A stretch of 64,000 bases of DNA, from positions 61,428 through 125,427 of the forward strand of contig CAMYKP010000013.1 of assembly GCA_947259005.1 (NCBI GenBank), written 5' to 3'. The notes below the pieces were generated by a model, which saw only the letters and a program-made list of their open reading frames with translations, was not told the origin of the DNA and did no database searches. Numbering within the stretch: the first letter of the stretch is position 1; each line of letters opens with the position of its first letter. The DNA is from an uncultured Parasphingopyxis sp. (lineage in GTDB: Bacteria > Pseudomonadota > Alphaproteobacteria > Sphingomonadales > Sphingomonadaceae). Positions 1 to 8,199 of the stretch are shown piece by piece. The translations under genes were made by a program, and so were the position numbers.

Positions 1-245
1 CGCGCGGCCTCGTTGAACAGTTTGGCGGCCTCGAACCGGTCGTCGAGACCGGCGTGCATCGCCGCCCGCCATTCACCGTGCGTGATATGGTGTGCCAGCT
101 TTGGTGCAGGCGCGCGCGCGATATGGACAAGGCAGTCGCTCTCGCCTTCCTGTACCAGTATCGCGCCCGCTTCCTCCAGCGCTGCGGCGATGGCCGGATC
201 TTCGCCGATCAGCTGCACCGTTTTTCCGTCGAGCCAGCCGGTCAT
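1..245 (-). CDS. SDR-like protein, N-terminal part only (runs off window)
   Basis: The reading frame starts at an ATG that overlaps the stop of the upstream SDR gene (ATGA) and runs out of the window after about 81 codons. It begins MTGWLDGKTVQLIGEDPA and has the strand-helix spacing of a short-chain dehydrogenase (a DGKTV first strand, then a GEWRAAMHAGLDDRF segment like the helix before the catalytic serine). The usual TGxxxGxG cofactor motif is not present where it should be (IGEDPAIAAAL instead), so this may be a cofactor-poor or structural SDR homologue. The tight overlap indicates co-transcription with the SDR at 242-1123. The end of the gene is unseen, so the function is not assigned. 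Confidence 0.6.
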   Translation of the reverse strand, partial: MTGWLDGKTVQLIGEDPAIAAALEEAGAILVQEGESDCLVHIARAPAPKLAHHITHGEWRAAMHAGLDDRFEAAKLFNEAA

Positions 246-1123
246 TTCCACCCCCACGGCCCGTCTTCGCGTTCGCGTGGCGGTACGAAGTCGGGCATCA
301 TCAGCGAACGGCGCAGAGATTCGCCGCCGTCCTGAAGGATCACCTGACCGGTCAGTCCCTCCATTAGCGGCGAACATAGCAGGGCCGAAAGCCAGCCGAA
401 TTCATATGTCTGCCCGGTCCGGCCGGCCGGGATCATATTCTGCAGCGGCGAGATCGCTTCGGCACCGTTGCCGCTGGTTGAACTTTCATGCGGGAAGAAA
501 CCGGCGGCGACGGCATTGACGCGGATACCGAGTGGCGCCCAGTCTTCGGCAAGCTTGCGAGTCATCGTCGCCTGCGCAGTCTTGGCGGCGGCGGAATGCG
601 CGTCACCCGGAAAGCCCGTCCATATATATTGCGCGCTGTTGTTGATGATCGCGCCGCCCCGTCCGGCCTTTTCCCTGCGGCGTGCGAATTCGGCCGAGCA
701 CAGGAACGTACCGTCGATCGCGATCCGCGTGACGGCGTTCCAGGCGTTCATCGACATATTTTCGGTCAGCACCGGGAAGTTGGCGCCGGCATTGTTGGCA
801 AGCAGCGACACGGGGCCGATTGCGGCCTCGGTCGCATTGAAGGCCTGAGTTATCTGGTCGGGGTCGCGAACGTCGCAGCTCGTGGCGTGAACCGGAACGC
901 CGAGCGCGGCGATTTTCGATGCGCCTTCCTCGGCGCGTTCGATGGAGCGGCCCATCACGCCGACGGCCGCCCCGCCTTGCGCGAAGGCGATAGCCATGGC
1001 CAGCCCCATGCCCGATCCGCCGCCTGTCACCAGCACGGTGTGGCCGGCGAATATGTCGGAAGGATATGGTGGCCGCTCGAAAGGCGGCGGCTCCGGGACA
1101 ATGTGATGGGCGGGAACCGGCAT
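242..1123 (-). CDS. SDR oxidoreductase resembling 2,4-dienoyl-CoA reductase
   Basis: A 293-residue Rossmann-fold protein with TGGGSGMG at about residues 33-40, NNAG at about 110 and a terminal LQDGGES segment. The active-site tyrosine of classical SDRs is absent: the YxxxK position reads SAAAK (about 177-181), preceded by His. Peroxisomal and bacterial 2,4-dienoyl-CoA reductases also lack this Tyr and carry a similar HAxxAK segment, so reduction of unsaturated acyl-CoAs is the best guess. The start chosen is the ATG at 1123; a TTG at 1144 would add seven residues, and neither has a clear ribosome site. The gene is preceded by a copy of the 16 bp island motif at 1168-1183 and followed by an ATGA-overlapping SDR-like gene. 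Confidence 0.75.
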   Translation of the reverse strand: MPVPAHHIVPEPPPFERPPYPSDIFAGHTVLVTGGGSGMGLAMAIAFAQGGAAVGVMGRSIERAEEGASKIAALGVPVHATSCDVRDPDQITQAFNATEAAIGPVSLLANNAGANFPVLTENMSMNAWNAVTRIAIDGTFLCSAEFARRREKAGRGGAIINNSAQYIWTGFPGDAHSAAAKTAQATMTRKLAEDWAPLGIRVNAVAAGFFPHESSTSGNGAEAISPLQNMIPAGRTGQTYEFGWLSALLCSPLMEGLTGQVILQDGGESLRRSLMMPDFVPPREREDGPWGWK

Positions 1124-1167
1124 GCAATAGACTTGCAAAGACAAGGCGGCTTAGTCAAGAGATAATG

Positions 1168-1183
1168 AACTAAGTTATATAAC
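1168..1183 (+). promoter_or_regulatory. Motif A copy 1 (putative operator)
   Basis: The sequence AACTAAGTTATATAAC lies 45 bp upstream of the minus-strand SDR start at 1123. It matches five further copies in the window (consensus nACTTAGTTATATAnn) and includes the 12 bp perfect palindrome AGTTATATAACT. A regulator-binding site is inferred; the regulator is unknown. Confidence 0.6.
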
Positions 1184-1211
1184 TAGGCCGGGGAAATTGC
1201 GATGAAGGGCC

Positions 1212-2018
1212 TCAGCGCGAAGCGCTAAGCGATTCACTATCTGTCGGCGGCGCCGAAAGGGCGACGCGCCCGCCATCGACGATGATCGTCTGGCCAACAA
1301 CATAACTGCCCGCCGCACTGGCGAGAAAGATTACCGCTCCGGCGATGTCGTCGGGTTCCCCGGCACGCCTGAGCGGAATGGATGAGACGATCGCGCCAAG
1401 GGCCGCTTCCTGCTCGAATATCGGCCCCGATGTGTAGCTGCGAACGAAGCCGGGCGAGATGCAGTTCACTCGAATGCCCTGTTTGACATATTCGTCGGCA
1501 AGGCTGCGCGTCATGTGCGCAACGGCCGCTTTGGACGCGCCATAGGCGAACAGGTTGTACCCCGGCGAGTGGCCGGCGATCGAGCCTATCAGGACCAGGC
1601 TTCCCTTGGTTTCCGCCAATGCGTTCCGAAAGGCGTGGCATAGCCGGAAATTGTGATGGACATTGGTATTGAGGAGCCGCGCGAATTCCTCGTCGGGAGT
1701 ATCTTCGGCCGGGCCTATAAAGGCGAGGGCGGCGGCGTTGGAGACGAGGAGATCGACCCTTCCAAAGGCGGTGATCGCCTCCCCAGCGAAACGTTCGATA
1801 TCCGCCCTGTCGTCCAGGTCGCAGGTCGCGTACTTCGACACCTCCGCGCCGGCCGCATTGTTGATCGCGCCAACCGCTTCCCGGCAATCGGCTGCGGTCC
1901 GGCTCGAGATCACAACTTTCGCTCCATGTGCGACCAGCTGTTCCGCGATGCCGCGGCCGATGCCCTTGGTCGATCCCGTGACCACGGCGACTTTGCCCGT
2001 GAGATCGAACAGGCTCAT
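1212..2018 (-). CDS. SDR family oxidoreductase
   Basis: A classical 268-residue short-chain dehydrogenase. TGSTKGIG at 14-21 binds NAD(P), NAA lies at 94-96, the catalytic Ser is at about 146 and the YGASK catalytic pair is Tyr159/Lys163. The C-terminus has the usual GQTIIVDGG strand and a 20-residue Ser-rich tail. It is the last gene of the minus-strand operon P450-VOC-ALDH-SDR-SDR-SDR, and its ATG overlaps the stop of the preceding SDR by four bases. It probably oxidises or reduces a secondary alcohol/ketone intermediate made after P450 attack; the actual substrate cannot be read from the sequence. Confidence 0.88.
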   Translation of the reverse strand: MSLFDLTGKVAVVTGSTKGIGRGIAEQLVAHGAKVVISSRTAADCREAVGAINNAAGAEVSKYATCDLDDRADIERFAGEAITAFGRVDLLVSNAAALAFIGPAEDTPDEEFARLLNTNVHHNFRLCHAFRNALAETKGSLVLIGSIAGHSPGYNLFAYGASKAAVAHMTRSLADEYVKQGIRVNCISPGFVRSYTSGPIFEQEAALGAIVSSIPLRRAGEPDDIAGAVIFLASAAGSYVVGQTIIVDGGRVALSAPPTDSESLSASR

Positions 2019-2842
2019 GATGCGTCCTCCTGCGTTTCGGCTTCTTCCATCTTGCGGTTGATATGATGGAGATAGCTGAGCGTGCCGACCGGGATGCGGC
2101 TGCCACCATTCACCTGGACGACGCTGCCCGATACCCAGGACGATTCGTCCGACGCGAAATAGACGGCGAGCGGGCCGATATCCTCCACCTCGCCGAGCCG
2201 GCGCAAAGGCACGGTTTCAATTTGCCGGCGACGGGTAGATTCGCGGCGCATGCTCTGCGAATTTTCCGTGACGACGACCCCCGGTGCGATTGCATTGACG
2301 CGGATACCGAGATGCCCCCATTCGACTGCCATTGTTGCGGTGAGATTTTCGACGCCTGCCTTTGCGGCTCCATATTGCCCGGTATAGGGGCAGGGCTGCG
2401 AGCCGGATCGCGAAGAGATGTTGATGATCGATCCGCCATGCTCTCCCATGGCGCGTGCGGCGGCCTGGGCGGCGAAAAAGGTCCATTTGAGATTCAGGTC
2501 GACGACCCGGTCCCACTGATTCTCTGCCAGGTCGATCAGCGGACCGACATCTCCGGCGCTCGCCGATCCGGCATTGTTGACCCAGCAATTGATCGCACCG
2601 AACCGGTCGAGCGACGCGGCGACCAGTCCGTCGATGGCATCCTGGCTGGTGATGTCGCACGGATGTACGAGCACGTCGGCACCAAGGCCGGCAATTTCCT
2701 TGGCCGTGCTTTCAAGTGTCTCTGCGGTTCGACCCGAGATCACCAGATTCGCGCCAGCTTCGGCCAGCGCGAGGCTGATGCCGCGTCCGATACCGCGTCC
2801 GCCACCGGTCACAACGGCTGTCTGGCCGGCGAGTGAGAACAT
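2015..2842 (-). CDS. SDR family oxidoreductase
   Basis: A 275-residue classical SDR: TGGGRGIG at 12-19, NNAG at 89-92, catalytic Ser about 143 and YGAAK (Tyr157/Lys161). The open frame extends far upstream as a shadow of the next gene. The ATG at 2842 gives the canonical MFSLAGQTAVVTGG start and lies six bases after the preceding SDR stop. The last 25 or so residues (after VNGGSR) form an unusual charged extension ending in EEAETQEDAS. It is co-operonic with SDR genes on both sides, so three consecutive dehydrogenases probably act on successive or stereoisomeric alcohols of one pathway. Confidence 0.88.
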   Translation of the reverse strand: MFSLAGQTAVVTGGGRGIGRGISLALAEAGANLVISGRTAETLESTAKEIAGLGADVLVHPCDITSQDAIDGLVAASLDRFGAINCWVNNAGSASAGDVGPLIDLAENQWDRVVDLNLKWTFFAAQAAARAMGEHGGSIINISSRSGSQPCPYTGQYGAAKAGVENLTATMAVEWGHLGIRVNAIAPGVVVTENSQSMRRESTRRRQIETVPLRRLGEVEDIGPLAVYFASDESSWVSGSVVQVNGGSRIPVGTLSYLHHINRKMEEAETQEDAS

Positions 2843-2847
2843 GGGCG

Positions 2848-3636
2848 CTAGTTCCTCAGGATGAAGCCGCCGTCGACGTTCAGCGATTGCCCGCTGATCC
2901 AATCGCCGGCCGGGGAACAGAGCAGCATCAGCGCGCCGACCAGTTCGTCCGGCTGTCCACGCGCGCGCAACACGCAGCGCGCTTCTACCGCCTGGACGAA
3001 CGGGCTGTCCGGCGGGGTCAGTGCGGTGCCGGCATCCGACATGGTCATGCCCGGGGCTATCGCGTTGACGTTGACGTTCATGGGGCCAAGCTCGGTGGCG
3101 AGCGTCTGGGTCAGGCCATGCAGTGCGATCTTGCTGACCCCATAGGTTGTCTGGGCTGGCCAGGCGCCGGCCGAAAGCTGGTTGACGATCTTGCCGCCAC
3201 CGCGTTCCTGAAACAGCGGCACTGCCGCCTTGGCGCAAATCAGGGCGCCTGTGAGATTGACCTTCATCAGCTTCTCGAAATCGGCGATTTCGGTCTGGAT
3301 TGCAGGCGTCCCGACCGCCTCTACCATCAGGGCCGCATTGTTGACGAGAATATCGAGACCGCCAAAGGCGTCCTTTGTCGCTGCCATCATCGCCGCCACA
3401 CTGGCTTCGTCGGTGATGTCGACCTGTACGGCTTTCGCTGTGCCTATATCGGCATTGATTTCAGCCGCGACGGCTTCGGCGCCCTCGCCATTGAGGTCGG
3501 CGACCACAACGCTGGCCCCGGCCTTGGCGAGTCCCTTGGCATAGGCTGCGCCGATCGAATTGCCGCGCCCGCCGGCACCGGTGACGATAGCGACCTTGCC
3601 GCTGAGGTCGAACTGTTCATTCGGATTGAAGGTCAT
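2848..3636 (-). CDS. SDR family oxidoreductase
   Basis: A 262-residue SDR whose glycine motif is lengthened to TGAGGRGNSIG (19-29), a variant seen in one subgroup of SDRs. NNAA lies at about 99, the catalytic Ser at about 155, and YGVSK gives Tyr165/Lys169. The C-terminus has GQSLNVDGGF. It lies 10 bp downstream of the aldehyde dehydrogenase and 5 bp upstream of the next SDR start, inside the minus-strand operon that begins with the P450 at 6790. NAD(P)-dependent alcohol oxidation of a pathway intermediate is likely; the substrate is unknown. Confidence 0.88.
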   Translation of the reverse strand: MTFNPNEQFDLSGKVAIVTGAGGRGNSIGAAYAKGLAKAGASVVVADLNGEGAEAVAAEINADIGTAKAVQVDITDEASVAAMMAATKDAFGGLDILVNNAALMVEAVGTPAIQTEIADFEKLMKVNLTGALICAKAAVPLFQERGGGKIVNQLSAGAWPAQTTYGVSKIALHGLTQTLATELGPMNVNVNAIAPGMTMSDAGTALTPPDSPFVQAVEARCVLRARGQPDELVGALMLLCSPAGDWISGQSLNVDGGFILRN

Positions 3637-3646
3637 GGCGTAACTC

Positions 3647-5119
3647 CTAGCTGAAGATGCCTGCGCCGGTGCCGATGGTCACCGTCTTGTAATGGATGAA
3701 TTCATCGATGCCGGCCTTGCCGCCTTCCTTGCCGAAGCCGGAAATGCCCACCCCGCCAAAGGGTGTGTGCGGATTGATCTGGAAGCCGCCATTAACATAG
3801 ACGCCCCCGGCCTGGAGGCGTTCGGCAATGCGATGTACGCGCTGGATATCGTCCGACTGGATATAGGCGGCGAGTCCATATTCGCTGTTGTTGGCGATAC
3901 GGACTGCCTCGTCTTCGTCATGGAATTTCATCACGACCACGGCCGGGCCGAAAATCTCGACCTGGGTGATCTCATGATCGGGATCGGCTTCGGTAATGAT
4001 CGTCGGCTCAATGAAATTGCCTTCGGCCAGATCGCCGCCACAGCGACCGCCGCCCATCACGAACTTGCCTGCATTGTCGGCTTTGGCACGTTCGAACATG
4101 CCCAGGATCCTCTCGACGGCTGCGCTGTTGATTACCGGCCCGACCATCACGCCGGGCTCGAGCGGGTCTCCAACCTTGAACTCGCTGGCGATCGCCTTCA
4201 GTTTCTCGACAAATTCGTCATGGACGTCGGCATGAACGAGCTGGCGCGTCGGCAGCGCACATCCCTGGCCGGACAGGCAGCCGATCGTCCAGAATACCGC
4301 GCGTTCGGCGGCGGCCTGCAGGTCGCAATCGGGGAAGACGATACTGGCCGATTTGCCGCCCAGCTCCATGACCGTGGGTTTAATCTCTTCGGCTGCGGCG
4401 TGGAGAATTTTGCGCGCGGTAATCGGTCCGCCAGTAAAGCTCAGCTTGCGGACTTTCTTGTGGCGGACGATCGCTTCGCCGCACTCGGCAGAGCCGGGCA
4501 GGATCGAAAGCACCCCGTCCGGCACGCCCGCTTCCTTGCACAGCAATGCGAACAGTTCGGGAGCAAAAGGCGTGATTTCCGCCGGCTTGCAAATGATGCA
4601 GTTGCCCGCGGCCAGCGCCGCACAGACTTTCATGCCCAGTGAGATAAGCGGGCCGTTCCAGGTTATGATGATGCCGACGATGCCGATCGGTTCGGGAACG
4701 CTGTACGAGAATTCGCCGCGCGTATCGAAGGTGCTCATCAGTTCGCCGGTCAGTTTATCGCACCACCCCGCGTAATAGCGTGTCCAGCCGATGGCTGTGT
4801 CGACGCCGCGTTCGCCAGCCATCAGAGGCGTGCCCCCGTCAAGCGCCGTCATGCGCGCCAGCTCGGCCTTGTTCTCCTCCAGCAGGTCGGCAAGCCTGTT
4901 CAGGATATCGCGCTTTGCTTCAGGCGGCGTTCGGCGCCATTCCTCCTGTACGGATTCTGCCTTGGCCACAGCTTCATTGACCTCGTCAGCGCCGGCAAGC
5001 GGGATGTCCGCCTGGATTTTCTGACTGACGGGATGGAGATGAGGGTGCGTTCCTCCGGTTCCGCTCGTCCGCGCCTCGTGACCCAGATGGAGATGTACTG
5101 CAGGGGGCTGGTTTGTCAT
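3647..5119 (-). CDS. NAD(P)-dependent aldehyde dehydrogenase
   Basis: A 490-residue ALDH-superfamily enzyme that oxidises an aldehyde to an acid. Visible motifs are WNGP with oxyanion Asn at about 155, KPAE at 178-181 for the cofactor, FTGG at 228-231, MELGGKS with the general-base Glu at about 252, and GQGC with nucleophile Cys at about 287. The first 35 residues are His-rich (HLHLGHEARTSG, HPHLHP), which is atypical. It is encoded between the VOC protein and three SDRs in the P450-led operon, so it probably takes a P450/SDR-derived aldehyde to the carboxylate that is later made a CoA thioester. Confidence 0.92.
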   Translation of the reverse strand: MTNQPPAVHLHLGHEARTSGTGGTHPHLHPVSQKIQADIPLAGADEVNEAVAKAESVQEEWRRTPPEAKRDILNRLADLLEENKAELARMTALDGGTPLMAGERGVDTAIGWTRYYAGWCDKLTGELMSTFDTRGEFSYSVPEPIGIVGIIITWNGPLISLGMKVCAALAAGNCIICKPAEITPFAPELFALLCKEAGVPDGVLSILPGSAECGEAIVRHKKVRKLSFTGGPITARKILHAAAEEIKPTVMELGGKSASIVFPDCDLQAAAERAVFWTIGCLSGQGCALPTRQLVHADVHDEFVEKLKAIASEFKVGDPLEPGVMVGPVINSAAVERILGMFERAKADNAGKFVMGGGRCGGDLAEGNFIEPTIITEADPDHEITQVEIFGPAVVVMKFHDEDEAVRIANNSEYGLAAYIQSDDIQRVHRIAERLQAGGVYVNGGFQINPHTPFGGVGISGFGKEGGKAGIDEFIHYKTVTIGTGAGIFS

Positions 5120-5136
5120 AGTTTCTTGTCCTTTGG

Positions 5137-5562
5137 TTACGGTGCGGCGAAAGTCAGGGCGCCGTCATCGCCAACCGGCATGACGGGGCTCCAGACGATC
5201 TCCCAGGCATTGCCCTCGGGGTCGGTGAAATAGCCCGAATACAGGCCGCCATCGCGGTCCCGCACCGGGCTCGTGATCGTTCCGCCGGCCTTTTCGGCGC
5301 GTGCCATCTGGTCGTCGACGACCTGCTTGTCGTTCACGAAAACCGCCCAGATTGACCGGGGTGCTTCAGCAACATCGACGCCGCTCTCTGCGGCAAGATA
5401 GTCGCGATTGAGGAAAACCATGACTGCCGTGCCGACCTTGTACATGATCGACATGTCCATGACCGGCCCCCAAATTGCCCAACCGAGGCCGTCTTCATAG
5501 AAGCGCCGAAGGGCGGCGATGTCGTTCGCCGGCACCATGATCATATTGACACGCTGTTCCAT
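5137..5562 (-). CDS. VOC (glyoxalase/bleomycin-resistance) family protein
   Basis: A small 141-residue protein with one pair of beta-alpha-beta-beta-beta modules. The N-terminal VPANDIAALRRFYEDGLGW and the C-terminal YFTDPEGNAWEI strand (a metal-ligand Glu) are typical of the vicinal-oxygen-chelate fold. It is too short to be a two-domain extradiol dioxygenase; an isomerase, epimerase or binding role is as likely. It sits between the P450 and the aldehyde dehydrogenase in one operon (20 bp and 18 bp gaps), so it probably handles an oxygenated intermediate of the same pathway. Confidence 0.8.
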   Translation of the reverse strand: MEQRVNMIMVPANDIAALRRFYEDGLGWAIWGPVMDMSIMYKVGTAVMVFLNRDYLAAESGVDVAEAPRSIWAVFVNDKQVVDDQMARAEKAGGTITSPVRDRDGGLYSGYFTDPEGNAWEIVWSPVMPVGDDGALTFAAP

Positions 5563-5581
5563 GTCTCGTTCCTCTCGGCTG

Positions 5582-6790
5582 CTAGGCAGACTGTGAGTCC
5601 GGTTTTTCCCAGGCCAGGTGGAGGTGCTCCAGCGCCATCACCGATCCGCCCCGGCAGGTCTCGTCACCCTGTTCGACCTGTGTGAAATGGCCAATCTTTT
5701 GGAACCATGCACGATAGAAAATGGCCAGCTCCATGCGCGCCAGATGAAGGCCGAGGCAGGTATGGATGCCCGATCCGAAGGCGGCGTGCCGATAGAATTC
5801 CCGATTAACTGAAACCGTTTCGGGATCGGCATTGAGTTTCTCATCCCATCCGACGAGCGGAAGCGGGGCGAGGATCGAATCCCCCGCCCTGAGCTGGGCG
5901 CCCTCAAGTTCGATATCCTCGACAATGTAGCGCGGCGTGGCAACGAAGGCATAACGACGCAGCAACTCTTCGATCAGGTTGGGAATCTCGTCGGGATTGT
6001 CGATAATCTTCTGCCGCAGCTTCTCGTCATGGGCGAGATGGCGCATGCCGAAACTCATCGCATTGGTCACCGTATCGAGACCGGCAAGAAACATCAGGAA
6101 GCCGATCGAGAGGAGCTCTTCGAAGGACGGGGCCCGGTCATCCACCTTGCTGGTTATGATTTTGGAAATCATGTCGTCTTCCGGCTTTGCCATGCGAGCC
6201 TGGATCAGTTCGGTCAGATGTCCAAGGATCGTCATGCCGAGCCGGGACCGTTCGTCTACAGTGGCCCGCGCATTGAAGAAATCGACGACGAGCCGCCGAA
6301 ACTCTTCAAATTTCTCCATGGGGAATCCGAACAGCTCCATGAAAATCGCCACCGGCAACCGCGACGCGATTTCGGAAACAAATTCGCATTCGCCCTTATC
6401 GACGATCCCGTCGAACAGCTGATCGGTCCATTCAACGACGCGTGCTTCGAGCGGCGCGATTGCTTTCGATTCGAAGAAGGGCCGAAGCATCTGGCGGTAT
6501 GGGCGATGCTCCGGTGGATCGAGCATTTCCGGGATCATTTTCGGTTGGTCGGGATTGGGCGGGATGGAAAGGATGCGGCTGGAGAAGGTTTCCGGATGCC
6601 GCAGGACCTGCGTTACCGCTGCGCCCGTGTTGCAGACCCAATGGCCGCCATTGGCACTGGTCCAGAAAACCGGGGGCGCTTCCTCCTTCAGCTGCCAGTA
6701 ACGGGCATGGCAATCCTCAATCAGTCCCGCGTCGGCTATATAGTCGAACTCGTATATGGGCGCGCGCTCAGCAGCATGCGACTCGGCCAT
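5582..6790 (-). CDS. Cytochrome P450 monooxygenase
   Basis: A 402-residue soluble bacterial class I P450. The heme-binding loop FGSGIHTCLG has the Cys ligand at about residue 345. The I-helix oxygen-binding motif reads FLAGLDT, and the K-helix ExxR is in EELLRR. It lacks a membrane anchor. No ferredoxin or ferredoxin reductase is encoded nearby, so electrons must come from elsewhere. It is the first gene of the minus-strand operon, and its promoter region faces a tetR gene across a 22 bp palindrome at 6811-6832. It probably performs the first hydroxylation of the substrate. Confidence 0.93.
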   Translation of the reverse strand: MAESHAAERAPIYEFDYIADAGLIEDCHARYWQLKEEAPPVFWTSANGGHWVCNTGAAVTQVLRHPETFSSRILSIPPNPDQPKMIPEMLDPPEHRPYRQMLRPFFESKAIAPLEARVVEWTDQLFDGIVDKGECEFVSEIASRLPVAIFMELFGFPMEKFEEFRRLVVDFFNARATVDERSRLGMTILGHLTELIQARMAKPEDDMISKIITSKVDDRAPSFEELLSIGFLMFLAGLDTVTNAMSFGMRHLAHDEKLRQKIIDNPDEIPNLIEELLRRYAFVATPRYIVEDIELEGAQLRAGDSILAPLPLVGWDEKLNADPETVSVNREFYRHAAFGSGIHTCLGLHLARMELAIFYRAWFQKIGHFTQVEQGDETCRGGSVMALEHLHLAWEKPDSQSA

Positions 6791-6810
6791 CTTTCCTCTC
6801 CTCTTGTGCT

Positions 6811-6832
6811 TAAGTAAACGGCGGTTTACTTA
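6811..6832. promoter_or_regulatory. Perfect 22 bp palindrome, putative TetR operator
   Basis: TAAGTAAAC-GGCG-GTTTACTTA is an inverted repeat with 9 bp arms and a 4 bp spacer. It sits in the 64 bp gap between the divergent P450 (start 6790) and tetR (start 6855) genes. Its size, symmetry and place fit autoregulation plus control of the P450 operon by the adjacent TetR protein. This is inferred from position and symmetry. Confidence 0.75.
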
Positions 6833-6854
6833 TCTGTCAACGAGGGGATTCGCC

Positions 6855-7421
6855 ATGTCGGTGCGAGATGAGGACAAGATGCGGGACGCAGAGCGGACCA
6901 AGGCCGAAATTCTGGCCGCCGCGCAGCAGGTATTCTCCACCAGGGGCTATGCCGACGCCAAGGTACGCGACATCACTGCCATCGCCGGGGTCAATCCGGC
7001 GCTGGTCAGCCGCTATTTCGGCGGCAAGCTCAAGCTCTTCGCCGCCGCGCTGGACGCGGCGCTGGATGCCCGGTTGATTACGGATCTCGACCGAAACCTG
7101 TTCGGCGAAACAATCGTTGCCCGCTTCACCGAGCCGCGCGGCGATCGCGTTAACCCGTTGCCCATCATGCTGTCGGGATCTTCGGACAGCGAGGCGCGCG
7201 AGGTGGCGCGCGGTCTTCTCCGCGATCGCGTTTTCGAACCACTTGAAGCCTGGTTTGGCGGTGAAGCCGCATCGGTAAAGGCCGCACGCTTCATGATCGT
7301 GTCCACCGGCTTCTTTGCCTATCGCGATCAGCTGCCGCTCGACGCCTTTGCCGGCGCGGTCGATCCGGATTTGCGGCAATGGCTGGTCAGCGAATTTCAG
7401 GCAATCGTAGATAATGAATAA
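6855..7421 (+). CDS. TetR/AcrR family transcriptional regulator
   Basis: A 188-residue regulator. The N-terminal helix-turn-helix is visible in AEILAAAQQVFSTRGYA and VRDITAIAGVNPALVSRYF (about residues 15-55), followed by a helical ligand domain. The open frame extends upstream to 6756, but the ATG at 6855 gives the normal TetR N-terminus and leaves the palindrome at 6811-6832 as a promoter operator. It is divergent from the P450 operon and directly upstream of an SDR gene. It probably represses both transcripts until a substrate or acyl-CoA ligand binds. Confidence 0.88.
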   Translation: MSVRDEDKMRDAERTKAEILAAAQQVFSTRGYADAKVRDITAIAGVNPALVSRYFGGKLKLFAAALDAALDARLITDLDRNLFGETIVARFTEPRGDRVNPLPIMLSGSSDSEAREVARGLLRDRVFEPLEAWFGGEAASVKAARFMIVSTGFFAYRDQLPLDAFAGAVDPDLRQWLVSEFQAIVDNE

Positions 7422-7440
7422 CGGAAAACAGGAGACGAAA

Positions 7441-8199
7441 ATGAGAGAGTTGAGCGGAAAAACTGCCGTCGTAACGGGCGCATCGCGAGGTATTGGAGCG
7501 GAAACGGCGCGGCGGATAGCGGCCGAAGGCGTCCGGACATGCGTTCACTATGGCGGCAGCGCCGATGCTGCCCGGGCGGTGGTCTCGGAAATCGAAGCGG
7601 CGGGCGGTAGTGCGTTTGCGGTGCAGGCAGATTTTGCCGATGCCGGGTCAATCGAACCGCTGGTGGCCGCAATCCGTGACGGGTTTGACGGACAGCCGAT
7701 CGACTATCTGGTCAACAATGCCGGTATCGGCAGCGAATGGGGCAAGCATGGCTTTGGCGGTGTCACGGCGGATCATTTCGATACGCTGTTCCACGTCAAT
7801 GTCCTAGCGCCGATCTTGCTGACCCAGGCACTGGCCGAGGACCTTACGGAAGGCGGACGCGTCGTTCTGGTCTCATCGGTATCGGGGCGCTCCTCCCAGC
7901 CGCGTTCGCCCGTGTATGCCGCCTCGAAGGCGGCTGTGAACAGCCTGACGGGTACGCTGGCGCTGGCCCTCGCCAAAAAGGGAGTAACGGTCAATGCGAT
8001 CGCTCCGGGCGCGGTCGATACGGACTTTCTGGAGGGAATCCGAAAAGTTCCTGGCTTCGAGGAGGCCGCGAAGAAAGCGTGCTGGTCAGGCCGGCTTGGG
8101 ACAGCCGAGGATATCGCGGGCGCGATCATGATGCTGTTGCGCGAAGAGTCCGGGTGGATCAACGGGCGCGTTATCGAGGCGACCGGCGGGCTGGCCTAG
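7441..8199 (+). CDS. SDR family oxidoreductase
   Basis: A 252-residue classical SDR with TGASRGIG at 12-19, NNAGIG near 88, the catalytic Ser in VSSVSG, and YAASK. The ATG at 7441 is preceded by AGGAG at a suitable distance; an in-frame ATG at 7414, overlapping the tetR stop, would add nine residues but lacks such a site. It is co-transcribed with the upstream tetR. It is convergent with the thioesterase-like gene and overlaps it by four bases at the stop codons. FabG-like 3-ketoacyl reductase chemistry is possible; the substrate is unknown. Confidence 0.87.
   Translation: MRELSGKTAVVTGASRGIGAETARRIAAEGVRTCVHYGGSADAARAVVSEIEAAGGSAFAVQADFADAGSIEPLVAAIRDGFDGQPIDYLVNNAGIGSEWGKHGFGGVTADHFDTLFHVNVLAPILLTQALAEDLTEGGRVVLVSSVSGRSSQPRSPVYAASKAAVNSLTGTLALALAKKGVTVNAIAPGAVDTDFLEGIRKVPGFEEAAKKACWSGRLGTAEDIAGAIMMLLREESGWINGRVIEATGGLA

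Noticed and set aside
5137..5562. VOC protein as an extradiol ring-cleavage dioxygenase
   Set aside because: At 141 residues it has one module pair and lacks the second domain of typical two-domain extradiol enzymes.
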